DNA of 6,222 nt from Spirochaetales bacterium (GTDB taxonomy: Bacteria > Spirochaetota > Spirochaetia > JAGLYY01). The notes under the pieces are model-generated. The model saw only the letters and a program-made list of their open reading frames with translations, ran no database searches and was not told where the DNA came from. The translations under genes and the position numbers were made by a program. This document shows positions 5,681 to 6,222 of this stretch, piece after piece; positions within the stretch are counted from its first letter, which is position 1, and each line of letters begins with the position of its first letter. The stretch lies in the NCBI GenBank assembly GCA_023131935.1, contig JAGLYY010000136.1:1-6222 (forward strand). Direction: 5' to 3'.

Positions 5681-6222
5681 ATGAGTGCATCATCCAAAAG
5701 CGCCTATTCCTCAAAAAGTCATCCCAACAGAAGAAGAGATGATTTTCTCATCGAAGAAAAGGGTATCACCCCGGCAGACAGAGAGGAGATCCTAAGCCAC
5801 ATCAACGGGGTCGTTGATACTAACAAAATCTCTATTACTGACGAATCTTTCAGGATCACCCCCCAGAAAAAGGGAATCGGGTTTCCCATTGCGATAAATA
5901 TCCTCAGCATCCTCGCCATCGGAGGGGCAATCTATCTTGCGAACATGTTTTTCCAGGCCAGACAGAAAACACTGAGCCTTGAATCGGGCAGCTATGTCTC
6001 CGCTGAAGGAAAACTGATAGAAGAACTGAAGAAAGAATCTGAAGAGGCCCTTCAGAAGAAAAGTGAAGAGATAAACAATATTCAGGCAGAGCTCTCCCGC
6101 CTGGATTCCGAGCGTTCCCTGTTACAGGAAAATTTCGATGCAAATCTCAAGGAACGGGAAGGGGAACTCCGGGCAGCCCTCCTGGAGGAATTGGACCTCG
6201 AACGGGAACGGATGCAGGCCCT
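5681..6222 (+). CDS. single-span membrane protein with long coiled coil (partial, 3' end outside window)
   Basis: An open frame of 180 complete codons begins at ATG 5681 and runs off the window. AGGA at 5669-5672, eight bases upstream, supports this start. Residues 1-20 are polar and basic (HPNRRRDD). Residues 21-62 look like a small folded cytoplasmic segment. Residues 66-90 form one hydrophobic span (FPIAINILSILAIGGAIYLA), and from about 109 on the chain is Glu/Lys/Leu-rich with heptad-like spacing, a probable long coiled coil. The basic N-terminus and lack of a cleavage site suggest a type II anchor with the coiled coil outside the cytoplasm. No enzymatic motif is visible and I cannot name a family. 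The remainder beyond the window may carry a further domain. Divergence from the cyclase hints at, but does not show, a related role. Confidence 0.85.
   Translation, partial: MSASSKSAYSSKSHPNRRRDDFLIEEKGITPADREEILSHINGVVDTNKISITDESFRITPQKKGIGFPIAINILSILAIGGAIYLANMFFQARQKTLSLESGSYVSAEGKLIEELKKESEEALQKKSEEINNIQAELSRLDSERSLLQENFDANLKEREGELRAALLEELDLERERMQA

Overview
The window reads as ordinary, gene-dense bacterial chromosome of moderate GC, most likely from a spirochaete (Spirochaeta/Treponema-like). That assignment is an inference. It rests on the long phosphofructokinase of the plant/trypanosome/spirochaete type, the membrane class III cyclase with HAMP and 'DWxGV' tail, the membrane coiled-coil protein and strong GGAGG ribosome sites. 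I see no mobile element, CRISPR array, tRNA or rRNA.

Layout. Bases 1-205 hold a possible end of an upstream gene and a leader with two candidate promoters and two ArgR-box-like sites. The plus strand then carries argR (206-679, arginine repressor) and, 10 bases later, pgi (690-2270, glucose-6-phosphate isomerase). Their junction looks translationally coupled. After pgi comes a 210-base stretch with a GC-rich hairpin showing a Shine-Dalgarno (SD) sequence in its loop. Next are a second very strong SD, a possible 24-residue micro-ORF and a probable two-way terminator. On the minus strand, converging on this point, are pfk (2484-3806, 6-phosphofructokinase) and upstream of it a membrane adenylate cyclase (3890-5548). 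Divergent from the cyclase is a plus-strand gene (5681 to the edge) for a single-span membrane protein with a long coiled coil, cut by the window end.

How they fit. Pgi makes fructose-6-phosphate and Pfk phosphorylates it, so two consecutive glycolytic steps sit tail to tail. One is linked to an arginine-sensing repressor and the other to a cAMP-producing enzyme. The most unusual signals are regulatory. A 12-base perfect inverted repeat lets the last codons of the cyclase mRNA pair with the entire pfk ribosome site. The SD-presenting hairpin and micro-ORF follow pgi. A G8 tract lies between the two domains of argR. No obviously new multi-gene system is visible.
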